A program made the translations under genes and the position numbers. From contig JAJZGH010000086.1 of the NCBI GenBank assembly GCA_021798635.1, forward strand, positions 1 to 17,686: 17,686 nt of DNA. The letters run 5' to 3'. Below the pieces are notes generated by a model. It saw nothing but the letters and a program-made list of their open reading frames with translations, was not told where the DNA came from and did not search any database. The stretch comes from Planctomycetota bacterium. Lineage in GTDB: Bacteria > Planctomycetota > Phycisphaerae > WQYP01. Positions 8,469 through 15,184 of this stretch are shown here, piece by piece (the stretch's first letter is position 1; each line of letters opens with the position of its first letter).

Positions 8469-8505
8469 GCTCAATGGGCGCAAAAGTTTTTCCATTTAGC
8501 GCAAT
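8469..8505. promoter_or_regulatory. Candidate operator, copy 2 (three GCKCAA direct repeats)
   Basis: GCTCAA (8469-8474), GCGCAA (8478-8483) and GCGCAA (8499-8504) have exactly the 0, +9, +30 offsets of the copy at 101-136, with AAAAGTTTTTCC between. It lies about 140 bases upstream of the large PEP-CTERM gene. Spacings near one and two helical turns suit an AraC-type dimer. Conservation of both sequence and spacing at two separate loci is the evidence; binding is inferred. Confidence 0.5.
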
Positions 8506-8537
8506 TCCCGCAAGACCCGCCGGAAGTGGTGGAAGAG

Positions 8538-8658
8538 ATGGTTACACCGGAGTTTAGCCTGAAAAATTTAATTTCCGGAATCGAAACCCCTTGATAGCAC
8601 TGCGTTTGCGGGTACTGACTGGCACTTTCCCGACAATGCGTGCCCACGCAAATAAAGT
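8538..8658. repeat. Non-coding repeat block B, copy 2
   Basis: Second copy of the block at 1462-1588, in the same orientation. It begins ATGGTTAC, includes CCCTTGATAGCACTGCGTTT at 8588 onward, and ends CCCACGCAAATAA. Here the block lies only about 33 bases after the operator motif, whereas at the left end the whole XylR-like gene separates the two. Confidence 0.6.
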
Positions 8659-8774
8659 GTTTTTGGTTGGTTTTTGAGGGGTCCGTATTCAGTCGCGGGA
8701 AATAAAAAATTGGCGTAGGCCATTTTAGTACAACCACTCATAAGCTTTTTCCCCCAAGACTCCGGGGTGTAGTG

Positions 8775-9815
8775 TTACTCGGCTTCGCCGTGTTCGTTGG
8801 CGGCGGTGAGGATGAATTTTTGGGTCAGGCCGGACCATACCAGCAATAGCGCTGCGGAAATGAGAATGAAAATCCACAACAATTCGGGGTGCAGCCATTG
8901 CTGCTGAGCGCTGATGAGTTCCGAATCACGCATGGCACACCACAAACCCATACCCATTGTGACTGTTAAAGCCAATGTTCCACATAGCCGGCCTGCGGTA
9001 TTAACCCAGCGGTTAAAGGGGGAAAAATAACCCGCCAACGCGATGATGCCCGCAGCCTCAGCGCCCAGAATCGCCGCCGCCATGACATCATGGGCCCAGG
9101 GCGACTTCTGGGCGGAGACTATGCTGTCTACCGTGCGGCAGGTAAATAATTCCACCATAGGCAGAAACCATAAAATGGTGACCACAGCACCAAAGGCTAA
9201 TTGGCGGGTATTTAATAATTCGCTGTGAACCGCGGCGGGGCGTATCCCGGTAAGGGCGTCAAGGCAGACCAAAGCCAACAAGGCCACGGCGGGGTATTCC
9301 ACCAGAATCACCATCAACGGCCCCTGCTGGTTGGCGAGAAAATACGTCATCGCCAGAATCGAAAATCCCATGATCAGCATCCAGGTTGCCCGGCGGGCGC
9401 GGGATAAAAACGGAAGTGCCAGCATCGCCAAAATGCCCATGATTAATTCAATGGCCTCAACGCTTTGCGTTACCGTGGTGTGAAACACCGGCGCGCTGAT
9501 CTCCCGCAGGGAATAAAGTTGCGAACCGTGCCCCAATATCAGATAGAACGGCGCAATGAGCAATAGACAGGCAAATTCAGAAACCAGCAGCGTGGATAAT
9601 TCAAATCGCCGGCGCGGAATCGGCCAAGGCTGGCCAGCCTGGGCTGACATGGCCACAGGGGCTGCAGCCGGTTGACTGCCAATATCAACGGGTACGACAG
9701 TCGCCGGCGTACCAGGTACAACGTTGCCGACGCTCACTGCCAAAGGTAGTGCGGTGCCAGCCACGCCCTGCCGGCCCATGGTTTGCCGATGCGAATGGGT
9801 ATGTACGTTTTTCAC
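8775..9815 (-). CDS. Polytopic membrane protein, unknown family, paralogue of the next gene
   Basis: About 346 residues. The first 70 residues are polar, Pro/Ala/Val-rich and probably cytoplasmic, followed by about eight hydrophobic segments (for example STLLVSEFACLLLIAPFYLI, VEAIELIMGILAMLALPFL and WIFILISAALLLVWSGL). The C-terminal stretch WSGLTQKFIL parallels WAGLTHQFTRK in the protein at 10018-11115, and the overall plan is the same, so they are paralogues. The start is uncertain: a GTG at 9815 has AAGGGA nine bases upstream, the same site that precedes the paralogue's ATG, while an ATG at 9833 would add six residues but has no ribosome site. No transporter or enzyme motif was recognised. 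Confidence 0.72.
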   Translation of the reverse strand: MKNVHTHSHRQTMGRQGVAGTALPLAVSVGNVVPGTPATVVPVDIGSQPAAAPVAMSAQAGQPWPIPRRRFELSTLLVSEFACLLLIAPFYLILGHGSQLYSLREISAPVFHTTVTQSVEAIELIMGILAMLALPFLSRARRATWMLIMGFSILAMTYFLANQQGPLMVILVEYPAVALLALVCLDALTGIRPAAVHSELLNTRQLAFGAVVTILWFLPMVELFTCRTVDSIVSAQKSPWAHDVMAAAILGAEAAGIIALAGYFSPFNRWVNTAGRLCGTLALTVTMGMGLWCAMRDSELISAQQQWLHPELLWIFILISAALLLVWSGLTQKFILTAANEHGEAE

Positions 9816-9874
9816 GATCGTGCGTCCCTTCATCCGGGAGGGGCCGTGTCATCGGCCTTTCCTGATCACCTTAT

Positions 9875-9880
9875 ATTATA
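9875..9880 (-). promoter_or_regulatory. Possible -10 box for the 8775-9815 gene
   Basis: The minus strand reads GATATAATATAAGG, a perfect TATAAT, placing a transcript start near 9868 and a leader of about 53 bases. No convincing -35 hexamer is seen at 17 bases, so support is moderate. It lies between the upstream gene's terminator and this gene, where a promoter is needed. Confidence 0.35.
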
Positions 9881-9958
9881 TCGGCAAATTGACTTGGAGC
9901 GAATCGCCAGGAGGCTGGCTTCCTTTCCCAGCGATTACTCGGACAGGTCTTGGAAACG

Positions 9959-9988
9959 AAAAAAGCCGGCCTGAGCCAGGCCGGCTTT
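9959..9988 (-). terminator. Strong intrinsic terminator
   Basis: A 12-bp perfect stem (AAAGCCGGCCTG with CAGGCCGGCTTT, 3-base loop) whose minus-strand 3' arm runs into six T residues. It begins 30 bases after the stop of the 10018-11115 gene and ends that transcript before its paralogue. Confidence 0.88.
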
Positions 9989-10017
9989 GGGACTTTATTC
10001 GGTTTTTGCGGATGGGC

Positions 10018-11115
10018 TTAAGCCTGAGCCACAGCCGCGGCAGGTGAAGCTGTCGGCACTTGATCTTCACCAGTGATCGCCTTGCGGGTGAACTGGTGGG
10101 TCAACCCCGCCCAGGTCAGAATCACGCACGCGGTAATCAACATGAACAACCACATCACGCCCACGCCAAACCAGCCTTTGGTCATTCCCGGGCCGGCCAT
10201 GACATGAGAGATCGACAACGCCGCGGCAAAGCCGACGGAGCTGATCAGCAGGAACGCCACAAAAGTCATCGCCCGTGTGATGCGGTTAATAGTAAGAGAG
10301 AACTTACCTTGTGATTCTGATATCGCGACCACACCAGCGAGCAAGGCACATATCGCCCCCGCCGCAAATACGCCACGGAGTAACGAACCGCCCATGGCGT
10401 TAAATATCTGGGCAAATGCCGGATCAGTTACCGACTCAAGCGCGGGCAACACCCACATCACGATCACCGCGATTGAGAACATAAACTGCCAAGTGCTTAG
10501 CGATTCCGACTTGGGAGCCAATGTACGCGCCTGCAATATCGCCGAAAGCGCCGCCAGGGAAAGCAGGCCGGCAATCGGGAGCAGCACGAGGTTAATACCG
10601 ATAAGGTTCTGCTGGAGCATCGCGAGAATCAACAGAATCGTTAAACTCGCGCTGATGTTGAGCATAAAGCGCCCACGGGCATCACCACGGAACAGGGGAA
10701 TTAAAATCAGGCCCGCGATAGCGCCCGCGATCTCGGTGAATTTAAGCGCTCCGGGAAGAGCGGAAGCCAGCGATCCCGCTTTCAGCCCCGTCCACCAGCC
10801 GGTTTCTCCGACCTGATGAGGCATGAAGAATGTTGCGGCCAGCAGCAACACGCACGCCGCCTGCGCGGCAATGACACTGCCCCATGAAACCCATTTGGGC
10901 ATGGCGGCAGGCGATTGCGATATCGATCCGCCGGGAATCGGCGTAGGTGGAACTTGGGCCTTTACCGTTGACACCGTGGCGGCAGCGACTGGATCACCAA
11001 AGGCTACCGTCAGCTTTTCCGCTGGGGCGGCTCGATTGTCCGACAACGGCACAACCGGCGGAACCGCCGAAGCGGGCCGATCCGTTTCATTGGCTTTTGT
11101 TGATTTCGTTACCAT
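10018..11115 (-). CDS. Polytopic membrane protein, unknown family, paralogue of the previous gene
   Basis: A 365-residue protein starting at the ATG at 11115, which has AAGGGA seven bases upstream; longer in-frame extensions lack a site. Residues 1-90 are a polar Pro/Ala-rich tail, then about eight membrane segments follow (for example VIAAQAACVLLLAATFF, ISASLTILLILAMLQ, WQFMFSIAVIVMWVLPAL and WLFMLITACVILTWAGL), ending in a short polar Ala/Pro tail. It shares the layout and the last membrane segment (W-A/S-GLT followed by a charged tail) with the protein at 8775-9815. The function is unknown. Nothing connects it to the RNA-repair genes beyond position; it is followed by its own terminator. 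Confidence 0.75.
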   Translation of the reverse strand: MVTKSTKANETDRPASAVPPVVPLSDNRAAPAEKLTVAFGDPVAAATVSTVKAQVPPTPIPGGSISQSPAAMPKWVSWGSVIAAQAACVLLLAATFFMPHQVGETGWWTGLKAGSLASALPGALKFTEIAGAIAGLILIPLFRGDARGRFMLNISASLTILLILAMLQQNLIGINLVLLPIAGLLSLAALSAILQARTLAPKSESLSTWQFMFSIAVIVMWVLPALESVTDPAFAQIFNAMGGSLLRGVFAAGAICALLAGVVAISESQGKFSLTINRITRAMTFVAFLLISSVGFAAALSISHVMAGPGMTKGWFGVGVMWLFMLITACVILTWAGLTHQFTRKAITGEDQVPTASPAAAVAQA

Positions 11116-11165
11116 AATACGTTCCCTTGCACAAACACACACAACCCGAGGAAAACAGCACTTAT

Positions 11166-11197
11166 TCCGCATCGGTTCCTCTAAAGTCCGATGCGGA
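11166..11197. other. Hairpin in the leader of the 10018-11115 gene
   Basis: A perfect 10-bp inverted repeat, TCCGCATCGG and CCGATGCGGA with a 12-base loop, between yebC and the membrane-protein gene. No T-run follows on the minus strand (it reads ATAAGTGC), so it is not a classical terminator. It lies 51 bases before the ATG and may be a leader structure. Confidence 0.4.
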
Positions 11198-11277
11198 CAC
11201 CCATTTCTATCGGCTGATGGGCGCGGATTCTTCATCGATAAAAATATGATTATTGCCGCTTCCAATAATAGTGGGGT

Positions 11278-12000
11278 TTAATCTTCAAACAGGGCGTTGG
11301 AATAGACGTTTTGCACGTCATCATTTTCTTCCAGCGCGTCTATAAGAGCCTGAACTTTGTGCGCATGCTCCCCGGTGATACTTATGGTCTGGCTGGGAAT
11401 CATCGACAACTCCGCCGAGACAATGGGGATATTGGAGCCTGCGAGGCTTTTGCGAACTTTCTCAAAATCTATCATGGTGGTTAAGACGGCGTACCCCTCT
11501 TCGGAGGCCTGCACATCTTGGGCGCCGGCTTCCAGAGCTAATTCGATCAGTTTGTCTTCTTCGATCACCTGGCGTTCCACCGCGATGACACCCTGACTGG
11601 TAAACATCCAGCCGACAGAATTTGCCGCCCCCACCGCCCCACCGTTGCGATCAAAAATCACCCGGATTTCTCCGGCTGTACGATTGCGATTGTCGGTTAG
11701 AGCATCCACCAGAATCGCCACGCCGCCGGTGGCATAGCCTTCGTAAAGCACCGGTTCGTAGTTATCGGCCCCAAGTTCACCGGTACCGCGTTTGACTGCT
11801 TTTTCAATGGTGTCATTGGGCATATTGGCGGCGCGGGCTTTATCAATGGCGTAACGCAGGGCCAAGTTGTCATCCGGGTTGCCGCCGCGCTTGGCGGCAA
11901 TAATGATCAGCCGGGCCAGCTTGCTCCAGACTTTGCCGCGACGGGCATCGACCACCGCTTTTTTATGCTTGATGGATTTCCAATGGGAATGTCCCGCCAT
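11278..12000 (-). CDS. yebC: YebC/PmpR family protein (translation factor or transcriptional regulator)
   Basis: A 240-residue cytoplasmic protein, the usual family length. It opens with the family signature MAGHSHWKSIKHKK and then DARRGKVWSKLAR; the middle holds NMPNDTIEKAVKRGTGE and YEGYATGGVAILVDALTDNRNRT; the acidic C-terminus ends EENDDVQNVYSNA. The ATG at 12000 is chosen because it begins the signature and has AAAGGA upstream; an in-frame extension to 12090 is not needed. Family members were long called transcriptional regulators; later work links YebC to relieving ribosome stalling at proline-rich sequences. It lies 117 bases after rtcA on the same strand, in a gap large enough for its own promoter, so it may be a passenger rather than part of the RNA-repair operon. 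Confidence 0.93.
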   Translation of the reverse strand: MAGHSHWKSIKHKKAVVDARRGKVWSKLARLIIIAAKRGGNPDDNLALRYAIDKARAANMPNDTIEKAVKRGTGELGADNYEPVLYEGYATGGVAILVDALTDNRNRTAGEIRVIFDRNGGAVGAANSVGWMFTSQGVIAVERQVIEEDKLIELALEAGAQDVQASEEGYAVLTTMIDFEKVRKSLAGSNIPIVSAELSMIPSQTISITGEHAHKVQALIDALEENDDVQNVYSNALFED

Positions 12001-12117
12001 GCTCACAACATCCTTTTCACGCCGGCACGCTCGAATCACCCAAAGTGTAGCATAATTGATAAAACAGTCTATCAGCGGACATAGCAGCAAACATAGCGGC
12101 CCATCGATGCCGGCGCA

Positions 12118-13143
12118 TTATGCTGAAATGGCTACGGTATGCGTTTGATCGGCGTGCCGTTGAATCTGAAACTTCAGATCCAGGAATCGTGCGATAACAT
12201 CCATATTCGTCATGGCATGCTGGGTCAATGACTGTGCGCGGAATCGCCCCGCACCGCAAAGAGCCAGTGGAATCAATAGTTGATCCGCAAGGTGCTCATC
12301 AATCGGAGCGCCCGCGGAAAGATACCGCCGCACCTGGTTGCACGCCGATTCCGCCACCGCCTCCGCTCCACGGCCTTTTTCGCCAAAGCTGGTGAAAACG
12401 GCGGTGACTCCAACTGACTGCACTTTTACCACGACCGCGTTACCGGGGCCGATGCTGGAGGGGACTTCCCTGATGGCCAGAGATTCCATGGGCCAATTCA
12501 AGCGTTTGTGTAACACCGCGCGTTCGCGCTCGGCAATACTTAACGGTAGACCCGACGTCATGATCACTGCACTACGCTGAAGAGTTTCACCACGATCCAC
12601 AATATCGAACGGCTTTAGCACGGAACAAGGTGTAACGTGGGCGTTAAAGCGTCCGCCGCCGGCCGGGTAAAAGCCGGGACGATCCAGCGTGGCCGTTACA
12701 CAGGGCCCCATCCCGTTAATCACCGGCAAAAAGCTTTCCGCGAGAAAATCGAAGGGCGGCGCAAAAGCGTTGTGCGTGCCCCCCTCCAACGCAATATCCG
12801 ACTCCGACGCCGCCCGCAAAAGTGGCGGCAAAATAGTCTGCAACACCAGAGTTCCACTGCCCGCTGTGCCGACCGCAAAGGAATAGCTGCCTGGCGTAAT
12901 TTTCCCTGGTTTGAATTCCAGCTCTGTGCTTGCCGGCGTATCGCCGGTGACTTGGGCATTGCAGATGCGCTGGGAAGCGTGAATGGCTGTCAGGTGTTGG
13001 CGCAAAAGTCCGGGCTTAGGCCGCTTAGCGCGTATATTAACAATATGCAATGATTTGCCGGTCACCATGGAAAGAGACAAAGCCGTGCGCAAAATCTGGC
13101 CGCCCCCTTCACCCAGTGCGCCATCAAGTTCAACGTACTTCAT
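12118..13143 (-). CDS. rtcA: RNA 3'-terminal phosphate cyclase RtcA
   Basis: A 341-residue enzyme, the usual length, that converts RNA 3'-phosphates (or 2'-phosphates) to 2',3'-cyclic phosphates through a covalent AMP-histidine intermediate. Family marks are the opening ELDGALGEGGGQILRTAL (residues 5-22), RAKRPKPGLLRQHLTA (38-53), AVGTAGSGTLVLQTILP (90-106), EGGTHN (120-125), FYPAGGGR (158-165), DEHLADQLLIPLAL (282-295), and TQHAMTNMDVIARF near 307-320, in which H309 corresponds to the adenylated histidine. All key positions appear intact. It begins 20 bases after rtcB ends, so the two are co-transcribed. It acts with RtcB and Ro in repairing or tailoring cleaved RNA. Expression should be RtcR- and sigma-54-dependent. 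Confidence 0.95.
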   Translation of the reverse strand: MKYVELDGALGEGGGQILRTALSLSMVTGKSLHIVNIRAKRPKPGLLRQHLTAIHASQRICNAQVTGDTPASTELEFKPGKITPGSYSFAVGTAGSGTLVLQTILPPLLRAASESDIALEGGTHNAFAPPFDFLAESFLPVINGMGPCVTATLDRPGFYPAGGGRFNAHVTPCSVLKPFDIVDRGETLQRSAVIMTSGLPLSIAERERAVLHKRLNWPMESLAIREVPSSIGPGNAVVVKVQSVGVTAVFTSFGEKGRGAEAVAESACNQVRRYLSAGAPIDEHLADQLLIPLALCGAGRFRAQSLTQHAMTNMDVIARFLDLKFQIQRHADQTHTVAISA

Positions 13144-13163
13144 TTTTCACTCGCCGGATGTTT

Positions 13164-14723
13164 TCAATCATCCGCCTTGTCTGAATCTTTAATTACAAAC
13201 CGGGCACGCAATCGCGCCACTTCCGAAGCCAGACCTGCAAGCTGCACGCTGTTGATCACCTCTGAAAAATCTTTATAGGCCCCCGGAGCCTCATCCTTGG
13301 GATAATTTCGGCAATTCGTGAGGATATCCGCTTCATCAAAACTGCGATTAACGGCAGCCTGATCAAATTCGCGAATCGCCGCCTTTCGGCCCTTCATTCG
13401 GCCCGCTCCATGATTGACCGAATAGCAGCTTTTCTCTGCACCCGGCGCGGCGACCATAACGCTGGAGCCGGATTGCGGGTCCCCCGGCAGAAGAATCGGA
13501 TGGCCAACATGTTCAAATGGCGTGCCGCCCAGTGACGGGTGTCCCGCCGGCAGTGCCCGCGTGGCACCCTTGCGATGCACCCAGGCAGAAGCCGAACCGC
13601 ACTGAATAAGTTTGCCGTTAATCCATCGAACATCGGTTGGTTCGAGCCGGGCAATGTTGTGGCTGATGAAATAGACCAGCGAACCTGTAGTTCCGGGAAG
13701 GACTTCCTGAAATGCCTCCAGTACCAGAGCGTTAATTAATAAGTGGTTGATGGTGGCAAAATTAGCTCCAAGTGCCATGTCATCAAGATACGCATCTGCC
13801 TGCGGCGTGCCTAACGGCGCGTATACAAGTTCCTTATCCCCGGCGGGAAACGGTGTACCCCATTTTTCAAAATGCGCCTGCAAGTTGCGAAACTGGTGGT
13901 GCGCCAATTGAAAACCAAATCCGCGGCTACCACAGTGCGACAAGAAACCGGCATAGCCATGGCGCAATCCGAAGGAATTCGCAATTTCCTCCCGGCCTTC
14001 GCACACCTGCACGATCTCGCATTCCCCAAAATGATTGCCTCCGCCGTAGGAGCCAAGCTGCGAAAACTTATCCGCGAACCGGCTGCCGTGCGTGGTGGTC
14101 AGGTAATCAAATCGTCGGTCCAGTGCGGCGGTCGAGCCGTCGTGCCCTGTATGATGGGAATCTTCACAGCGCGATGCCCAGTGCGTCGGAATTCCCAACG
14201 CTTCAAGCACGCGTGGCAAAGCGCCTTCGAGCACAGCCTGCCTGCCCAGGCTAGGTCCGACATACCGGGACTTGGGTGCGCTGCGTTGCCCGCGGCCGGC
14301 ACCGGTTGGAACACGCCGGGTAATGGCTTGAATAATGGCTCTGCGCGTGGGAGCATCCCTTATGGCGTCTTCTGGTACGTCGGTCTGTAGAAGGCTCATA
14401 GAACATTTAATATCCACCCCCACCGGCCCTGGATAAACATGCGTGGGCGACACCATGACGCAACCGATTGGTGCGCCATATCCGCAATGGGCGTCCGGGT
14501 TTAGCACCAACTGGGTAACACCCGGAGCCGCCCGCGAATTCAGGGCCTGTTTAATACATAGCGCATCAAACGTGCGGCGAATAGCCTCTGTTCCAATAAC
14601 GGTGATGGGCGTTAAATGTGACTCGCGTGCCGGTAAAACCGCCGTCGCTTCGCCGGTGACGGCGAACATGGAATCCCTGTTTTCGGGAGTCGATTCCGAA
14701 TTTGTTTTAGCTGATGTTTCCAT
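13164..14723 (-). CDS. rtcB: RNA-splicing/repair ligase RtcB
   Basis: A 519-residue GTP- and Mn-dependent ligase that joins 3'-phosphate or cyclic-phosphate RNA ends to 5'-OH ends. Metal and active-site motifs are complete: NPDAHCGYGAPIG (75-87), VGVDIKC with D104 and C107, GGGNHFGE with N230 and H231, SHCGSRGFG with H263, SHNIA with H355 and N356, and NHGAGR with H438, the guanylylated histidine. The length is nearer to archaeal and metazoan RtcB than to the roughly 408-residue E. coli enzyme. The start is METSAK at 14723, with GGAG upstream. An open frame continues to 14915, but that extension runs through the second structured RNA and its translation has no RtcB similarity. The gene directly follows two Y-RNA-type RNAs and precedes rtcA by 20 bases. 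Confidence 0.95.
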   Translation of the reverse strand: METSAKTNSESTPENRDSMFAVTGEATAVLPARESHLTPITVIGTEAIRRTFDALCIKQALNSRAAPGVTQLVLNPDAHCGYGAPIGCVMVSPTHVYPGPVGVDIKCSMSLLQTDVPEDAIRDAPTRRAIIQAITRRVPTGAGRGQRSAPKSRYVGPSLGRQAVLEGALPRVLEALGIPTHWASRCEDSHHTGHDGSTAALDRRFDYLTTTHGSRFADKFSQLGSYGGGNHFGECEIVQVCEGREEIANSFGLRHGYAGFLSHCGSRGFGFQLAHHQFRNLQAHFEKWGTPFPAGDKELVYAPLGTPQADAYLDDMALGANFATINHLLINALVLEAFQEVLPGTTGSLVYFISHNIARLEPTDVRWINGKLIQCGSASAWVHRKGATRALPAGHPSLGGTPFEHVGHPILLPGDPQSGSSVMVAAPGAEKSCYSVNHGAGRMKGRKAAIREFDQAAVNRSFDEADILTNCRNYPKDEAPGAYKDFSEVINSVQLAGLASEVARLRARFVIKDSDKADD

Positions 14724-14805
14724 GGTAGGTAGCACTCCAACGTTAAAGCGTATGATAATGACAATACGAGATTCAGGCTCAAATAGCGTTCGATAATTCC
14801 CGCAA

Positions 14806-14945
14806 TAAAACCGCCGCCGGGACAAATATTGGCCACACCTCCGTGCCACGCAGTGCGTGACAAGCCCGGATTCGAACCGAGAGGCTTTCCGCACAAGACG
14901 GAAAGCTTTCACCAATGTAGTGCGGCCCGCATTCCCAGCGGCGGT
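14806..14945 (-). ncRNA. Second Y-RNA-like non-coding RNA (diverged tRNA-like core)
   Basis: The minus strand folds as follows. ACCGCCGCTGGGA (14933-14945) pairs with TCCCGGCGGCGGT (14810-14822), 13 bp with one G-U. An inner helix ATTGG/CCAAT joins 14912-14916 to 14828-14832. An 8-bp hairpin with loop TCTTGTG lies at 14884-14906. A tRNA T arm (CTCGG, TTCGAAT, CCGGG) lies at 14865-14881. A 7-bp stem with an ACT triloop (14845-14861) sits where a closed acceptor stem would be, and a GG-containing D-loop-like segment follows. The stem ends in GC pairs followed by TTTT, as in an intrinsic 3' end. The order (Y stem, hairpin, T arm, capped stem) and the GAATG / TTGTC bases beside the stem match the RNA at 14958-15091. 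It lies 12 bases after that RNA and before rtcB, the YrlA/YrlB position. The D arm is poorly defined. Confidence 0.65.
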
Positions 14946-14957
14946 GTATTTTTCAAA

Positions 14958-15091
14958 GGCGGCGACAATAGTGATAAAACAGCGTGCTCTACCCCTGAGC
15001 TACCGCTCCGGCTCATCGCCATAGAGCGGGTGGGATTCGAACCCACGACCACGAGGTTACAATCCTGTAGTTTTATCGGCATTCGCCGCCC
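14958..15091 (-). ncRNA. Y RNA with a complete, circularly permuted tRNA-like domain (UGU anticodon)
   Basis: Outer stem: GGCGGCGA (5', to 15090) pairs with TCGCCGCC (14958-14965), and GATAAAAC with GTTTTATC. The 5' arm carries GGCGAATG (15080-15087), matching the Ro-binding consensus I recall for bacterial Y RNAs (GNCGAA-N-G). Inside lies a tRNA in swapped order. First comes the 3' half: AGG-ATTGTAA-CCT hairpin, variable TGGTC, T arm GTGGG-TTCGAAT-CCCAC (15030-15046), acceptor CCGCTCT and A73. A 12-base linker that can form GGC/GCC follows. Then the 5' half: acceptor GGAGCGG (15003-15009), TA, D arm GCTC-AGGGGTA-GAGC, A, CG. All acceptor, D, T and anticodon stem pairs form, with one G-U at 1-72. 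Bacterial Y RNAs near Ro genes are known to carry tRNA-like domains; the completeness here, including a Thr-type anticodon loop, is the unusual part. A normal tRNA finder would miss it. Confidence 0.85.
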
Positions 15092-15131
15092 TTTTAGTAA
15101 TTCAGTACCCGGCAAATCTTCTCCGGCCCCC

Positions 15132-15164
15132 ATGGGCGGTCCGCATCTACAACGGACCGCCCAT
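15132..15164 (-). other. Perfect 12-bp intergenic stem-loop between the Ro gene and the Y RNAs
   Basis: On the minus strand ATGGGCGGTCCG pairs with CGGACCGCCCAT around a 9-base loop, starting 21 bases after the Ro stop codon. It is followed by GGGGGCCGG and not by T residues, so it is not a standard terminator. It may protect the 3' end of the Ro message, mark a processing site that frees the Y RNAs, or attenuate downstream transcription. Confidence 0.7.
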
Positions 15165-15184
15165 TTGTTGTCAGCGGGCCTGTT

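Noticed and set aside
10060..10816. Plus-strand open frames opposite the membrane-protein gene
   Set aside because: They overlap a gene with a clear ribosome site, membrane segments and a terminator, and their composition is that of antisense frames.
14865..14906. Ordinary tRNA gene (T arm plus variable arm of a Ser/Leu type)
   Set aside because: The T arm is good, but there is no matching 5' acceptor strand or normal D arm upstream; the outer 13-bp stem explains the region better.
14983..15066. Ordinary tRNA-Thr gene
   Set aside because: The halves are in the wrong order on the strand, the acceptor ends are joined by a 12-base linker, and flanking bases pair to extend the anticodon stem. 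It is a permuted, Y-RNA-type structure, not a standard tRNA gene.
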